A DNA stretch of 64,000 bases from contig NC_080568.1 of NCBI RefSeq assembly GCF_030253575.1, positions 33,135,001 to 33,199,000 of the forward strand. Reading direction: 5' to 3'. A program made the translations under genes and the position numbers. Each line of letters begins with the position of its first letter. Within the stretch, counting starts at the first letter, position 1. Under the pieces are notes generated by a model, which saw nothing but the letters and a program-made list of their open reading frames with translations, had not been told where the DNA came from and did not search any database. Positions 36,295-46,800 of this stretch are shown piece after piece. Origin of the DNA: Rhododendron vialii. Lineage: Eukaryota > Streptophyta > Magnoliopsida > Ericales > Ericaceae.

Positions 36295-36480
36295 AGCCAT
36301 GAGTAGTTATTTACAGAGCCAATTGTTCGGATGTTAATAAAAAAAATTCGGGGAAGTTGAACGTTTTCTCGAAAAAGTTATATTAAAATTTGGACCGTCT
36401 AGAACACTTTTGGACTGTCACGATTTGTTGCTATTGTAAACAACTTGTTCATAGCTCCTAAGTTTCTCTCATTAAGTAGT
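36295..36480. repeat. foldback MITE related to 39999-40184
   Basis: Arms TTATTTACAGAGCCA and TTGTTCATAGCTCCTAA with an internal inverted pair around TTGGACCGTC and TTTGGACTGTC. A third member lies at about 49615-49830. Ends approximate. Confidence 0.5.
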
Positions 36481-36727
36481 GCTCAAGTAGAAGCTTTGTT
36501 TGGTTCAATAAGTATATAATCACACACAAACACTTTCACATACTCACTCACAATAGGAATGGGCCCCGCACACACCAGGGATAAATTTAGCAAATGTGCA
36601 AGTGTTGGCCAATTTTGCCCAATCTTCTAGCCAAGAGTGAACCGTTCAACAATTTAATGGATTATTTCAAAATTTTAACTTATCGATAAAACTTCATATT
36701 AGTTTATTATCTCATAGGAGATCCTCT

Positions 36728-36888
36728 ATACCGAGAAAGTACCCCTGTTTTCATGTATCGAGAAATTTTGGACCATTGGATTGTGTAAGAATTATTTTTG
36801 TTTCATAAAATTTTTATGCAGATCCAATGGTCTCGAATTTTTCGGTACAGGGATACAGAGGTTTCCCGACATCGAGGATCCAGCTTCT
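36728..36888. repeat. MITE of the GATCCTCTGTACCGAGAAA type, block 2
   Basis: Inverted arms around GATCCTCTATACCGAGAAAG and TTCGGTACAG...GAGGATCC, with a centre containing CCATTGGATTGTGT and its inverted partner ATCCAATGG. The same element is at 42055-42217 in the duplicate block, so it predates that duplication. Confidence 0.65.
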
Positions 36889-37044
36889 TATTATCTAACT
36901 TAAACCTTAACTAAGTGGGGTGTACACTAACTTTGGCTATTTTGACACTTCAACATTTAAAAGTTTAGCATCTCCATAGCGGATGCTCTCAGTCGAAGAA
37001 TCTGTTAATCAAATTTAGCTGTCGTTGATTTTAAGCAAATGATA

Positions 37045-38568
37045 GGCTTAATTGCAAGAACACCCCCTAAACTATCGTATTTTGGCAAGTTCACCCCCTT
37101 AAGTTTAAATTCGAGCAACTTCACCCCCCAAACTACCAAATTCGAGCAACTTCACCCCTCCCCCATTTTCCGTCCATTTCTGTTAGGGAAATTTTTAAAA
37201 ATGGTCCCTCTAGTTTGCACGAGTTCTCATTTTCGTCCCTCTACTATTAATTGTATCAATTTTAACCCTGTAGTTTTCATTCCATCTCAATTTCGTCCTT
37301 CTCCCTGACACCGTCCATGAAACAAACGGAATTGAAGGGCAAAATTGTCATTTTCTCTCACAGAGGGACCAAATTGAAATTTTATGCAAACCAGAGGGAT
37401 TATTTTTAAAATTTTACATTTTACTTTCGTTTTTTGCAAATAAAATAAAAAAAAGACCATAAGTAATGTATTTGACAACTGAATTATTTTTTATTGGGTA
37501 ATCAAACTATATTGAAAAATTTATATTTCATTACACATTACAAAAATATTAGAAAATGCACAAATCAACCCCTTAGCTAATGTCTTTGTATCATGTTCTT
37601 ATAATCTTCTTATTTTTTCACCCAATAAAAAAAATGTTTAAAATCCGTGTTTATTTGTTATATGAGTGATCTTATGAGTAAGTCCCAAAATAAAAACACT
37701 TATACCCATATTTTAATGTATTTGATCTCTTAATATTTAATAGTGTTTCATTGCTTAATTAAACACAATTACAAGATTTCTAAATACTACTGAACAACTT
37801 TTTCTTTTTAATCATGTGACAAAAAAAATAACGATAGTGAAAATTCAATTGAAAAAAAAAATACAAGACCAAGACAATTATCATAAAGGTTGTTTTTCGA
37901 ATTTTCTCATATTTTTTGTGATGTATATAATAAAAACTTTACAAAATTTCAACATATTTTTTATTATTCAATATAAAATGAGATGAGAAATATATTATAT
38001 TTGATGTATTTTAAATTTATTTACAAAAACAAAAGTAAAAAATAAAATTATAGAAATAGTTCCTCTAGTTTACATGAAATCTCAATTTAGTCCCTCTGTG
38101 AGGAGAAATGACAATTTTTTCCTCCAATTCCGTTTGTTTCATTAACGCCGTAAGCGAGAGGGACGAAATTGAGACAGAATGCAAATTAGAGGACTAAAAG
38201 TAACACAATTGATACTAGATGGACGAAAATGAAAATTCATGTAAACTAGAGGGACCATTTATAAAAATTTCCCTTTCTGTTATAAATTTGGATGGAAAGT
38301 TTCAAAATTGGGTACCAGTCCCACCTAAAATTCGGTACCAGTACCAAATTTGGACAGAAAATTGGGTACCAGTACCACCTAAAATTCTGTACCAGTACCA
38401 AATGTGGAAACTTTCCATCCAAATTTATAACAGAAATAGACGGAAAATGGGGAGGGGGTGAAGTTGCTCGAATTTGGTAGTTTGGGGGGTGAAGTTGCTC
38501 GAATTTAAACTTAAGAGGGTGAACTTGCCAAAATGCGATAGTTTAGGGGGTGTTCTTGCAATTAAGCC
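37045..38568. mobile_element. long-TIR Mutator-like non-autonomous element
   Basis: A 1,524-bp element with very long inverted repeats. Both ends start GGCTTAATTGCAAGAACACC, and pairing continues for roughly 300 bp with a few differences, through TTCGAGCAACTTCACCCC and GGTCCCTCTAGTTT. The 9-bp direct repeat CAAATGATA flanks it (37036-37044 and 38569-38577), the Mutator size. No transposase is visible in the AT-rich middle (about 37440-38040). The duplicate block has the uninterrupted site (42370-42378, CAAATCATA). The right arm carries an extra palindromic insertion (38274-38436). Confidence 0.9.
38274..38436. repeat. perfect 30-bp inverted repeat with internal tandem repeats
   Basis: Arms 38274-38303 and 38407-38436 are exact reverse complements (left arm starts TTTCTGTTATAAATTTGG). 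Between them lie two copies of a roughly 60-bp unit containing TTGGGTACCAGT and CCACCTAAAATTC. The matching place in the left TIR (about 37176) lacks this sequence. Confidence 0.85.
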
Positions 38569-38765
38569 CAAATGATACGAAGATTTTATGGATCGGTTTC
38601 TAGGCCTGCTAAGGGCGAGCGTCAGGCTGGCCCGAGTATAAGTGGGTTTCCGCGCCTCACTATGGCTCGGTCCAGTTATGAATTTAGATGGGCCAGGCCT
38701 TGTGTTCTGGGTCTGATAGGATCAACCCAGCCATGGTTATGCCAAAAGTAATGCTATGATATCTA

Positions 38766-38941
38766 CTTCCTCTGTCCCAATTTGTTTGTCTAATCTCGGA
38801 TTTTCAATTTATTAGGAAAACCAAATCTTATTCATTGATTTGAAAATGTACATAATCTCATCCATTGATTTTGGAAATTGGACAGTCAATTTGGGACATG
38901 CACAAGTCAAAAAAGAAACAAACAAATTGAGACGGAAGGAG
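38766..38941. repeat. Stowaway-like MITE
   Basis: Inverted ends CTTCCTCTGTCCCAATTTG and CAAATTGAGACGGAAGGAG, with TA on both sides (38764-38765, 38942-38943). The pattern is the plant Stowaway CTCCCTCYGTCCC type. Confidence 0.8.
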
Positions 38942-39393
38942 TAGCAAGCTAGGGCATTTCCAATGGTTCAAAAGTCAAATGGCTACTTGAAGCTAAATTG
39001 TTAATAATAATTATATATAAAAACGAGACAAAACGCTGCATCTTTTAGCAGTATTGCTCCGGTGTTACACAGACATTTCTAAAGAAAGACATGTAATCTC
39101 AAACGACGGAGAGTCTCGTCACAAGAGATAAAGATAAAGAGACAATGGGTGTTTATAAACGCATCCTAGTGCTCGAGTACTAGAACACCTGTAAAAGCCA
39201 AAGAGAGTATCATGTATTAAAATTTACATAATATATCCACATATTCGCCACACAATTTTCAAACCGCTGAATCACATGAATATTTTACAAGAACGTTTGA
39301 CTTATCAAAAATAAAAAATATTTTACAAGAACAAAAAAAAATTTACTGGTTTATCCGTAAAGAGGATTTTCTCGTGCCTAGCCAAGACCCTCC

Positions 39394-40537
39394 TCACTTC
39401 TTCTTAGGGACTTCAACAACATGCTTAGAAGCAGCGCCGGCTGCACCCCTCGCCGCCTGGGCTTCCGACCCCTTTTTCTTAGCATCTGCAACATACTTGT
39501 CCGCCAATTCTCTAGCCTCGGCAGCTTCTTTTTCCTTTCTTTCGGCTCGCGCAGCATATTTAGCAGCTTTGTCTTCGGCCCCTTTTGCCTTCTTTATGGC
39601 TGCCCATTTTTTGGAGTCCGCAGCTTTCACCTCAGCTGCAAGCACTCATCCAACAAGTACGTACTTAGGACATTAAGATATTATGCCATGTTTGGCATCT
39701 TTAAAAAATTTACTCTATTGTTAGTTCCGAACGCGCGTTGCTAAACAAAAATTGTCGGATATTAGAGTCTCATAATCGATAAATCCTTAGAGCATCTAAA
39801 TGTATATGTATGCATGAGAATCATAATACTAATTTCATACGATGAGCAACAATACATACATATACATCCATCAATCACACTCTTTTTTACATTTGTACGG
39901 GACCCACACAATTGATTGTGGGATTCACGCATTTGTAAGAGGGGTGTGTTTGGAGGCGCTGGGTGTGTACCTGTTATTTCCCAAGTTCAATTATTGGATG
40001 AGAAATACTTATTTACAGAACAACCGTAAACAAGTGTTTACAGCTCTCAAGTCTAGATATTAATGAAATTTTTTCGAGAAAGAGTTTCAATAAAATCTAG
40101 ACCGTCGAAAACAATTTTGGACGGCCGTGATTAATTGTCGCTGCAAACAGCTTGTTTACGCTCCGTAAATAAGTACTATTTCTCTTATTGGACTCCAGTT
40201 AATTAGTACCTACAAGTTTAAGATTTCTTCTTCTTCTCTCTCTCTCTCTTTTCTTTTTTCCTTTGGTGGTTGTAGCTAGCTCAAAGTACGAGAACTGTTA
40301 AGTTGTGTTTTGGTTCAAGAACTTGGAATAGATTTGTGGAGGGATGAGAAAAATTGGAAAACCTTTCAGTCCCATCAAGTCTCCTGTTTCCTCTTCATAT
40401 TCCTCCGCCAAATCATTATCCAAACACAGCTTTCGAATAAAACTAATCTCAAAAGACTCAACAAAAAAAAAATGTGAACAAAATGATGCATGCTAACTAG
40501 TAATTGAGATGAATTAAGTACCTTTTGCATGATCCAT
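39394..40537 (-). CDS. small Ala/Lys/Glu-rich helical protein, copy 3 of 3
   Basis: Exons 40522-40537 (16 nt, MDHAK plus one base) and 39394-39635 (stop TGA) give 85 residues. The body reads KKWAAIKKAKGAEDKAAK, ERKEKEAAEARELADKYV and ends SKHVVEVPKKK. It is closest to copy 2; the second exons differ at scattered positions without frame damage, which suggests all copies are under coding constraint. The intron (886 bp) contains a foldback MITE with target duplication (39999-40184). Function unknown; composition is LEA-like. A conserved leader with a TATA-like box lies upstream. Confidence 0.82.
39999..40184. repeat. hAT-like foldback MITE in the intron of small-gene copy 3
   Basis: Arms TGAGAAATACTTATTTAC and GTAAATAAGTACTATTTCTC form a long hairpin. 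The 8-bp direct repeat TTATTGGA flanks it (39991-39998 and 40185-40192). Introns of copies 1 and 2 lack it. Confidence 0.85.
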
Positions 40538-40631
40538 TGATAAAAGAATTTCGATCAGAAATCAAATTAACAGTTGAGCTATTGCGAATTGGGTGGATCT
40601 GCAATTGGAGCTAACTATCGGTAGAGGTTGT

Positions 40632-40640
40632 GGATAAATA
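40632..40640 (-). promoter_or_regulatory. TATA-like box of small-gene copy 3
   Basis: CTATTTATC on the minus strand, 95 bp upstream of the start codon, at the position conserved among the copies. Confidence 0.55.
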
Positions 40641-41579
40641 GTTGGAGAAAGAAAAACAAGGGCCCACAAATCAAATTAAAAAAAGAAGAAGAAGAAAGCC
40701 AGGTAGGCCTACAAATCACATGGACAGATGGACTCTTTGGATAGATTTTCGAAATAAAGTAATAGTCTCCTAGGAAAAAAGAGAAACAGGTGGAATTCAA
40801 TTCGTTTTCCACTCGCCTTACGGTTAAGATAGGCACAGTTGACCAGATCGGTTCTCTTTTACTTAATTAATTTTTTTGTTTTGTATATTTTATAAGGTTT
40901 TTTTTATAATTTTTGGTCACTAAAGACGAATTAAGTATCAAACAACTGTTTTTTGGAGCTTAGTTAAATGTCGTCTTATTTGAATATTTTCTGTATATCA
41001 GTTCATATTTTTATACTTTTTCGATCCGTTTCGTCGAGACTAACGATTAATCTTAAAAATTATGACGAAAAGCTAAATGAAAAGTTATAAAATATAAAAA
41101 ATATCGAAATAAGTTCCAGACTTATAAACGTTTTTTTTTTTTCTCCTCATCACCGACCAAGTTCATTGACTATTAAAAAATAAATGATCTTTGTCACCTT
41201 TGGTGGGAAATCAGGATAGGTGTTGTGTACTACGGATTTGGATCCTCTCTCCACATTCTCTCTCTCTCCTCGTCGTGTGAAGCTTCCAACTAGGGAGTGA
41301 CACTTCATTACAAAACTGACCCAAAGGTTGAGAACGGGCCAGCACATTAATCCAAAGTTAAACAAGCATTAGAAAAAGAGACTGTTGGCACTCCCAAAAT
41401 CGTTAATTGCACACTCTAAAGTTAAGAATTTTCAGTTAAAGAGTGTGGTTAATAATTTTGGGAAGTGCGAAAATTACTCTCCTAAGAAAAACGGAAAATG
41501 CTAACCTTCGCCCTAAGAATGAAAGATAACAGGTAAAACATGCATTCATATTCACAAAAAATGTATTGATATTTATGAA

Positions 41580-41703
41580 GGGAAATGATATTGACACTCC
41601 AAAAATTGATGCAGACACTCCAAAATCAGTGCAACTCCGAAGCCACTTTCTTTTATTTTTTGGAGTGTCTGCATCAATTTTTGGAATGCCAATATCATTT
41701 CCC
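41580..41703. repeat. short hairpin MITE with 8-bp target duplication
   Basis: 124 bp that is almost one hairpin: arms GGGAAATGATATTGACACTC and its near-complement ending ATATCATTTCCC. TTTATGAA flanks it directly (41572-41579 and 41704-41711), the size made by hAT elements. Confidence 0.88.
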
Positions 41704-41718
41704 TTTATGAAAGTGTAT

Positions 41719-41960
41719 TAGGCCCCGTTCCAGAAACCTTCTTAAAAAATAAACAGCTTATTTCATATTTTCAAACTCAAAAATAATGTAAATAAAATAT
41801 AATTTATCATTTTTTTTGTATCGTATAAAAGATCTCATCTAGATCTTTCAAACAAGATCCATATTGCATATTTTTCAATTTTAATAAGCCCATAATTTTT
41901 TAGCTTAAAATTGTCTTCTTAAAAAATAAAGACTTAAAACCCGTTTTGAAACAAGATTTA
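41719..41960. repeat. MITE, GGCCCCGTTCCAGAA end type
   Basis: Related to the element at 5827-6068; the left end is clear, with an internal AGATCTCATCTAGATCT hairpin. The right end lies near AACCCGTTTTGAAAC. Confidence 0.55.
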
Positions 41961-42054
41961 TATTGATATTCAAACTTATTTTAAAATTATTTATGTATTA
42001 TCCTCCGCCCGAAGTTAGCAAGACCAAATCAGTAAATTTTTCACCTTAAACTAA

Positions 42055-42217
42055 GGAGATTCTCTGTACCGAGAAACCACTGTTTTTGTTATCAAGGAAT
42101 CTCAAACCATTGAATTGTGTGAGAATTATTTTGTTTTGTAAAATTTGTTATGCAGATCCAATGGTCCATAATTTTTCGGTGCAAGAAAACAAAAGTTTCT
42201 CGGTACAGAGGATCCGG
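42055..42217. repeat. MITE of the GATCCTCTGTACCGAGAAA type, block 3
   Basis: Duplicate-block counterpart of 36728-36888: GGAGATTCTCTGTACCGAG at left, TTCTCGGTACAGAGGATCC at right. Confidence 0.65.
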
Positions 42218-42465
42218 CTTCTTATTATCCAACTCAAACCTTAACTAAGTGAGGTGTACACTAACTTTGGCTATCTTGACTCTTTACCATTTAAAAGTTT
42301 AGCATCTCCATAGTGGATGCTCTCTGTCGAAGAATCTGTTAATCAAATTTAGCTGTCGTTGATTTTAAGCAAATCATACGAAGATTTTATGGATCGGGTT
42401 CTAGGCCTGATTTTATTGCGGGCTAAGGGCGAGCGTCAGCCTGGCCCGAGTTTAAGTGGGTTCGG

Positions 42466-42605
42466 AGCCTCATTATGGGCTTGGTCCAGTTATGAATTTA
42501 GATGGGCCAGGCCTTGTATTCTGGGTCTGATAGGATTAACCCGCCTCATTATGGGCTTGGTCTAGTTATGAATTTAGATGGGCCAGGCCTTGTGTTCTGG
42601 GTCTG
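42466..42605 (+). repeat. local tandem duplication within block 3
   Basis: Two nearly identical units, each containing CTCATTATGGGCTTGGTC and GATGGGCCAGGCCTTGT. Block 2 (about 38655-38730) has one. Confidence 0.8.
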
Positions 42606-43249
42606 CTAGGATCATCGCAGCCCAGGTTATGCCAAAAGTGATGATATGAATTGTGTTGGACTCTAAAAAATGGGCACTTATTGAGGGACATTTCAAAATG
42701 AAATACTGGACTCTAAAAAATGGGCGGAGGGAGTAATAATAATTATGAAAACCAGACAAAACATTGTATCTTTTAGCAGTACTGCTGCTCCGGTGCTACA
42801 CAGGCCTTTCTAAAGAAAGACATGTAATCTCGGATGATGGAGAGTCTCGTCATAATAGACGACAGATACAGAGACAATGGGTGTTTATAAATTTTACCTT
42901 GTCTAAATCTTGGGACATTTCGGGGGGGGGAAAAAAATCTTGGGACATTTTCTGCAGAAGGGATAGAAAATTCTGGAAAAATAATAATAAAAATAAACCC
43001 AGAAGGTTTAGTTATACGTAGTGAGGAGGGCAAAGTGTGAGAATCATGATATCTATTAGCAATGGAAAGCCTCATGTACTTCACCATTGGAATCCTCTAA
43101 CCACAAGCAAGGCCGAGTGCATCAAAGAACTGAGGGAAGTTTAGGCATTTTAGGTCATTTGGGAGGCAAATGTATGAGATAGGGTCCAGCCCACAATTTA
43201 TTGCACACAGATACACGTTTTCTCCTTGAGGGAGAAACCATTCTTCACT

Positions 43250-43345
43250 AGTTTCTTCTTCTTCTTTTTTTTTTTTTGGTAATGTAAGGTATACCGAATC
43301 AACTTGCGCGCACTTCGAATTAATTCTTACAGTTTCTTCCACAGC
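43250..43345 (-). mobile_element. SINE 3' part, reverse strand
   Basis: The reverse complement contains TCGAAGTGCGCGCAA and CTTACATTACCAAAA, matching the 3' body of the complete SINE at 43545-43746. The tRNA-like head was not found. The 89-codon frame over this region is therefore not a gene. Confidence 0.6.
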
Positions 43346-43544
43346 CGTTTCACACGTTTTTCTCAATGAAACCCCTCTTCACTAGTTTCTTTAGTGCTTT
43401 GGGGGTCATGCATTGCCTCAACAAATGACTGTTCATGCTTGCATCATCTTCAATCGTGTGATCTTCTCTTTGTAATCATCATTAACCACTCCCAACAGGA
43501 GTCATTGGTATTTTAAAATTACTAATGTAAAATGGAAGAGAAAA

Positions 43545-43746
43545 AGTCCAAGGGGTCGACTTGGTAGTTTTGGCCAAGAATTTAGGAGTTTGTTTCTTTT
43601 TAGAATTTTGGGTTTGATTCTCCTTACCAGCAATTCTTGGGTCAACCTCACTTCACGTGAAAGCGTGAAAAAGATTGTCGGAGAGGTTATTTGAATTAGT
43701 CCGAAGTGCGCGCAAACTGATCCACGACCCTACTTACCAAAACAAA
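43545..43746 (+). mobile_element. complete tRNA-derived SINE with 16-bp target duplication
   Basis: Box A-like GTCGACTTGGTAGTTTTGG near the start and box B-like GGGTTTGATTCTCC at about 43609, then a body and an A-rich tail. The direct repeat AAAATGGAAGAGAAAA (43529-43544 and 43747-43762) is exact, showing target-primed insertion of fairly recent age. Confidence 0.9.
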
Positions 43747-43762
43747 AAAATGGAAGAGAAAA

Positions 43763-45547
43763 CCCATCGTAGTGTCTATTTGCAATGAAACCTATTTTGA
43801 AAAACAAATAAAACCACTCGCTTGATCGATGCTTCAGTAATGGAAGCCGGCATCTGCAAAGTGATTAGCAGCTCAGCAACACCAATCGATTATTGACTTC
43901 TCCTGAATACCAATGGTATTCTGACAAATTGTTCTCGTTGTCGTGGACTCCTATATACGTTTGTGCTTTCTGGTATCATTTCTACTTTGACAATTTATAG
44001 CTCAAAGATTTCGAAAAACAACATACAACGATCAGAGAAATGTGACACTCAATTTGGTGGGAAATTGGTTGTGGATTCCCTCACAGGGTAACAAAGGAAG
44101 TAGTGGTTCCTTGGATTGGCTCCACCAAAAGTACTAGCTTAGGTGGGTAGAATTACTTGTGATATTTTGCCTTCTCTTTTTCCTTTTCTCTCATAGGAAT
44201 TGCTTGTGATATTTGTGATGTGAAAGTTGATGAGGATAGAGACAAGAGCGTTTTCATTTCAATGTCTTTCCACTAACACAAAATCATCGATTGCTCCCAT
44301 TATCAAAAGGCCAACAAGTGGAATTGGAGTTCAAGCGTGCCATTTCTACAGACGACCATGGGATTGCGCTGGTGGTTTAACTACTCACACGTCACACCCA
44401 TCACCATATCATGGGGCGTTTGGGAGCTAAATTTTTTTTGGTAAGATTATATATCTCAGAGCGTAAAATAGCATAAATTTAGACTTATGATTAGCTTAGA
44501 TCGATTATCATGAATCTATGTTTTTGAATGGCGGGTGCACAATGGTTCTGCATCAGAGCAACATTTGCGGCAAAACCTGCGGAATAAATTCTAGTTTTTG
44601 CAACCTAATGTTTTTCAATATCATCAATTATCAGTAATACTCTATCACAGTCTAGGCTTCGGGGGCGCAAACCAAACCAAACCAAACCGAACCAGGCTTC
44701 CCGAACCCAACCATATGCGCCCCTCCACGACTTGATTTTCAGTTTGAACTTCGAACCACACACTGAGAAAAAGGTGTTGCTTTGGATGTGACAACTCTTA
44801 GTTGTAGCATAATGTACAGTATGTAGTACTGGCAATTAATTTGGGTTGGCGGGTCACGCCTGATGCTGCAAAAAATGAATCTTTAGTTCAGCTGAATGTG
44901 AGGTACAATTCTCAGCTTTCATCGAGATATGATTAGGTTTCTGTCACTATCTTTGAAGCACTGGTGAATAAAACCATTTTGGAATTCGTACTGTATATGT
45001 GACTCGTGCTTTCCGACATGGTTCTTGTTGTCTAAAAATAGCTGATTTAATGTGTGGATTTATCAACGTTTAAGCCCGCAAAATGTCAAGGCCGGGCCTA
45101 GAGATGAGAGGTTAATGTGTCTTGAAATTAAAATTAAGGAACAGCAGTAACAGTAATCAATCAATTTGGGAAAATAATGGGTGTGATGATGGTTCTTGGG
45201 TGGAATCACTTTTGGGATAAAAGATGAACAAGAACCTCATCCTAAGGCCAAAAAAGCTAGTACTATAAAGTCCAACAAATTTATGAGTCCCTTTCTACCG
45301 GGGTCTGATCGATCTCCTCTTTCCTGATAATTTCTGTGCCTTTGTGCCGAGAATTTTTCCGACCATCATATTGTGTGATTATTTTTTTATGTTTTAAGCC
45401 AAAAAAATCTATCGGCACGAAGACACAAATCGGAGTCTTCGGCACAGAGGAATCATGCCCCCTTTCCCCCACATCTTGAAGGGAAAGGTGAGAATGTAAG
45501 GAACAAGGGGGAGTATTGGAATTGGGATGTTTCCATGGCTTTTACGT
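43763..45547. other. gene-free interval
   Basis: No gene recognised. A 67-codon plus-strand frame (44227-44430) has no family features. A run of AAACC units lies near 44670-44690. A MITE of the TACCGAGAAA type is likely at about 45290-45460 (GTGCCGAGAATTTT against the inverted ATCGGCACGAAG). Confidence 0.5.
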
Positions 45548-45780
45548 AGTGTGGGTGGGTGACCTAGTGGTCAAGGTATGGCATTTAGTGGTTTGCTTTG
45601 TCCTAATCTTTCAATTTCAAAACTTATTAGGCGCTATCAACTCTTTTGGAGTCAGTCCATATAGAACTTTGGTCTCACTTTAAGTAGGACCCGCGTAAGT
45701 GAGCGGTGGAGTTGATGAATTCTTCTCAAGTCCATAACAATGATCGGAAGTCATTCAAAATGTAAATCTCATAAAAAAAA
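45548..45780 (+). mobile_element. degenerate SINE
   Basis: Box A-like GGTGACCTAGTGGTCAAGG, a weak box B and a body containing GGCGCTATCAACTCTTTTGG, shared with the SINE units near 2600 and 18470. An A-run ends it at about 45772. No clear target duplication. Confidence 0.55.
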
Positions 45781-46175
45781 ATTAGTCATGTTCAGTAAAA
45801 AAAAAAAATGTTTCTACTTAAAACAACAAAGAAAAATAAATGAAGACCTGCTATTCCAACTTCACTGGACACAATAATAATAATAATAATTTGTTTCGGT
45901 GGAAAAGCAAACTAAAATAAATAAAGACCAAGCAGACCAACTTGGTTGTGCACAAAATTTGTGAAACTCTAATGTCGCGGATATACAATAAAATATTTCA
46001 ACTTGCATGTATATTATATATACACATGAGAAACACAAGGATCATTTTCCTATCCTAATGTTAACTAACAAGCCAAATTTGTCTGTCTAAAGTCAAGGTT
46101 GAACCATCACATTACTGGCCAAATTGATGCATGTTCTCGAAATCTAATAGGGCGAAAATTGTGAAATTACTAACC

Positions 46176-46271
46176 AGGCCGGGAGCGCCGCCACGTGGTG
46201 TTCCGGACTACTCCACATAAATATGTGGTTCTAAAATAGTCCGCAACACCACATGGCGGTACTCTCGGCCT
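46176..46271. repeat. 96-bp hairpin MITE with a G-box
   Basis: Arms AGGCCGGGAGCGCCGCCAC and (reverse strand) AGGCCGAGAGTACCGCCAT pair over about 40 bp. The left arm contains CACGTG. No convincing target duplication. Confidence 0.7.
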
Positions 46272-46356
46272 ATTGAATAATTATCAGGCTACAATTGTTG
46301 TAGTTTAGGCAAACATTTATGTTCTTTTCTTTTTTCACTGAGTCCATCTATGGTAC

Positions 46357-46800
46357 AAAATTTTTTTTTTGTGTATGGTACCCAAAAAGTTATTTTAGTT
46401 TTAAATATTCCACATTGAGTGATAAGTATTTTTATAAGAAGTGGTAAGTATCCCACATTGAGTGGTAAGTGTATAATTCTTACCACACAATGTGAGGTAC
46501 TTACCATTCCATTTGAAATACTTACTATTTAGTGTTAAAGGATTTCATAAGAAGTGGTAAGTGTATAATTCTTACCACTCAATGTGTGATACTTACCATT
46601 TCATTTGAAATACTCATCACTCGGTGTGAAAGTATTTCATATGAAGTGGTGAGTATTCCACATTGAGTGATAAGTATTATACATCTGAAATAATTGCCAC
46701 TGAATGTAAAATACTTACCGCTCATCATGAATTACTTACCACTCAATGTGAAATACTTAAGACTAAAGTGATTTTTCAGGTATCATATACAAAAAAGTGA
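46357..46800. repeat. foldback element built from inverted subrepeats
   Basis: Outer arms (GTGTATGGTACCCAAAAAG and, reversed, TTTGTATATGATACCTGAAA) enclose about a dozen short units such as CCACATTGAGTGATAAGTAT and its complement ACTTACCACTCAATGTG. The units alternate in orientation, giving many nested hairpins. Confidence 0.75.

Noticed and set aside
43097-43366. 89-codon minus-strand reading frame
   Set aside because: It overlaps the 3' part of a reverse-strand SINE and a poly(T) run.
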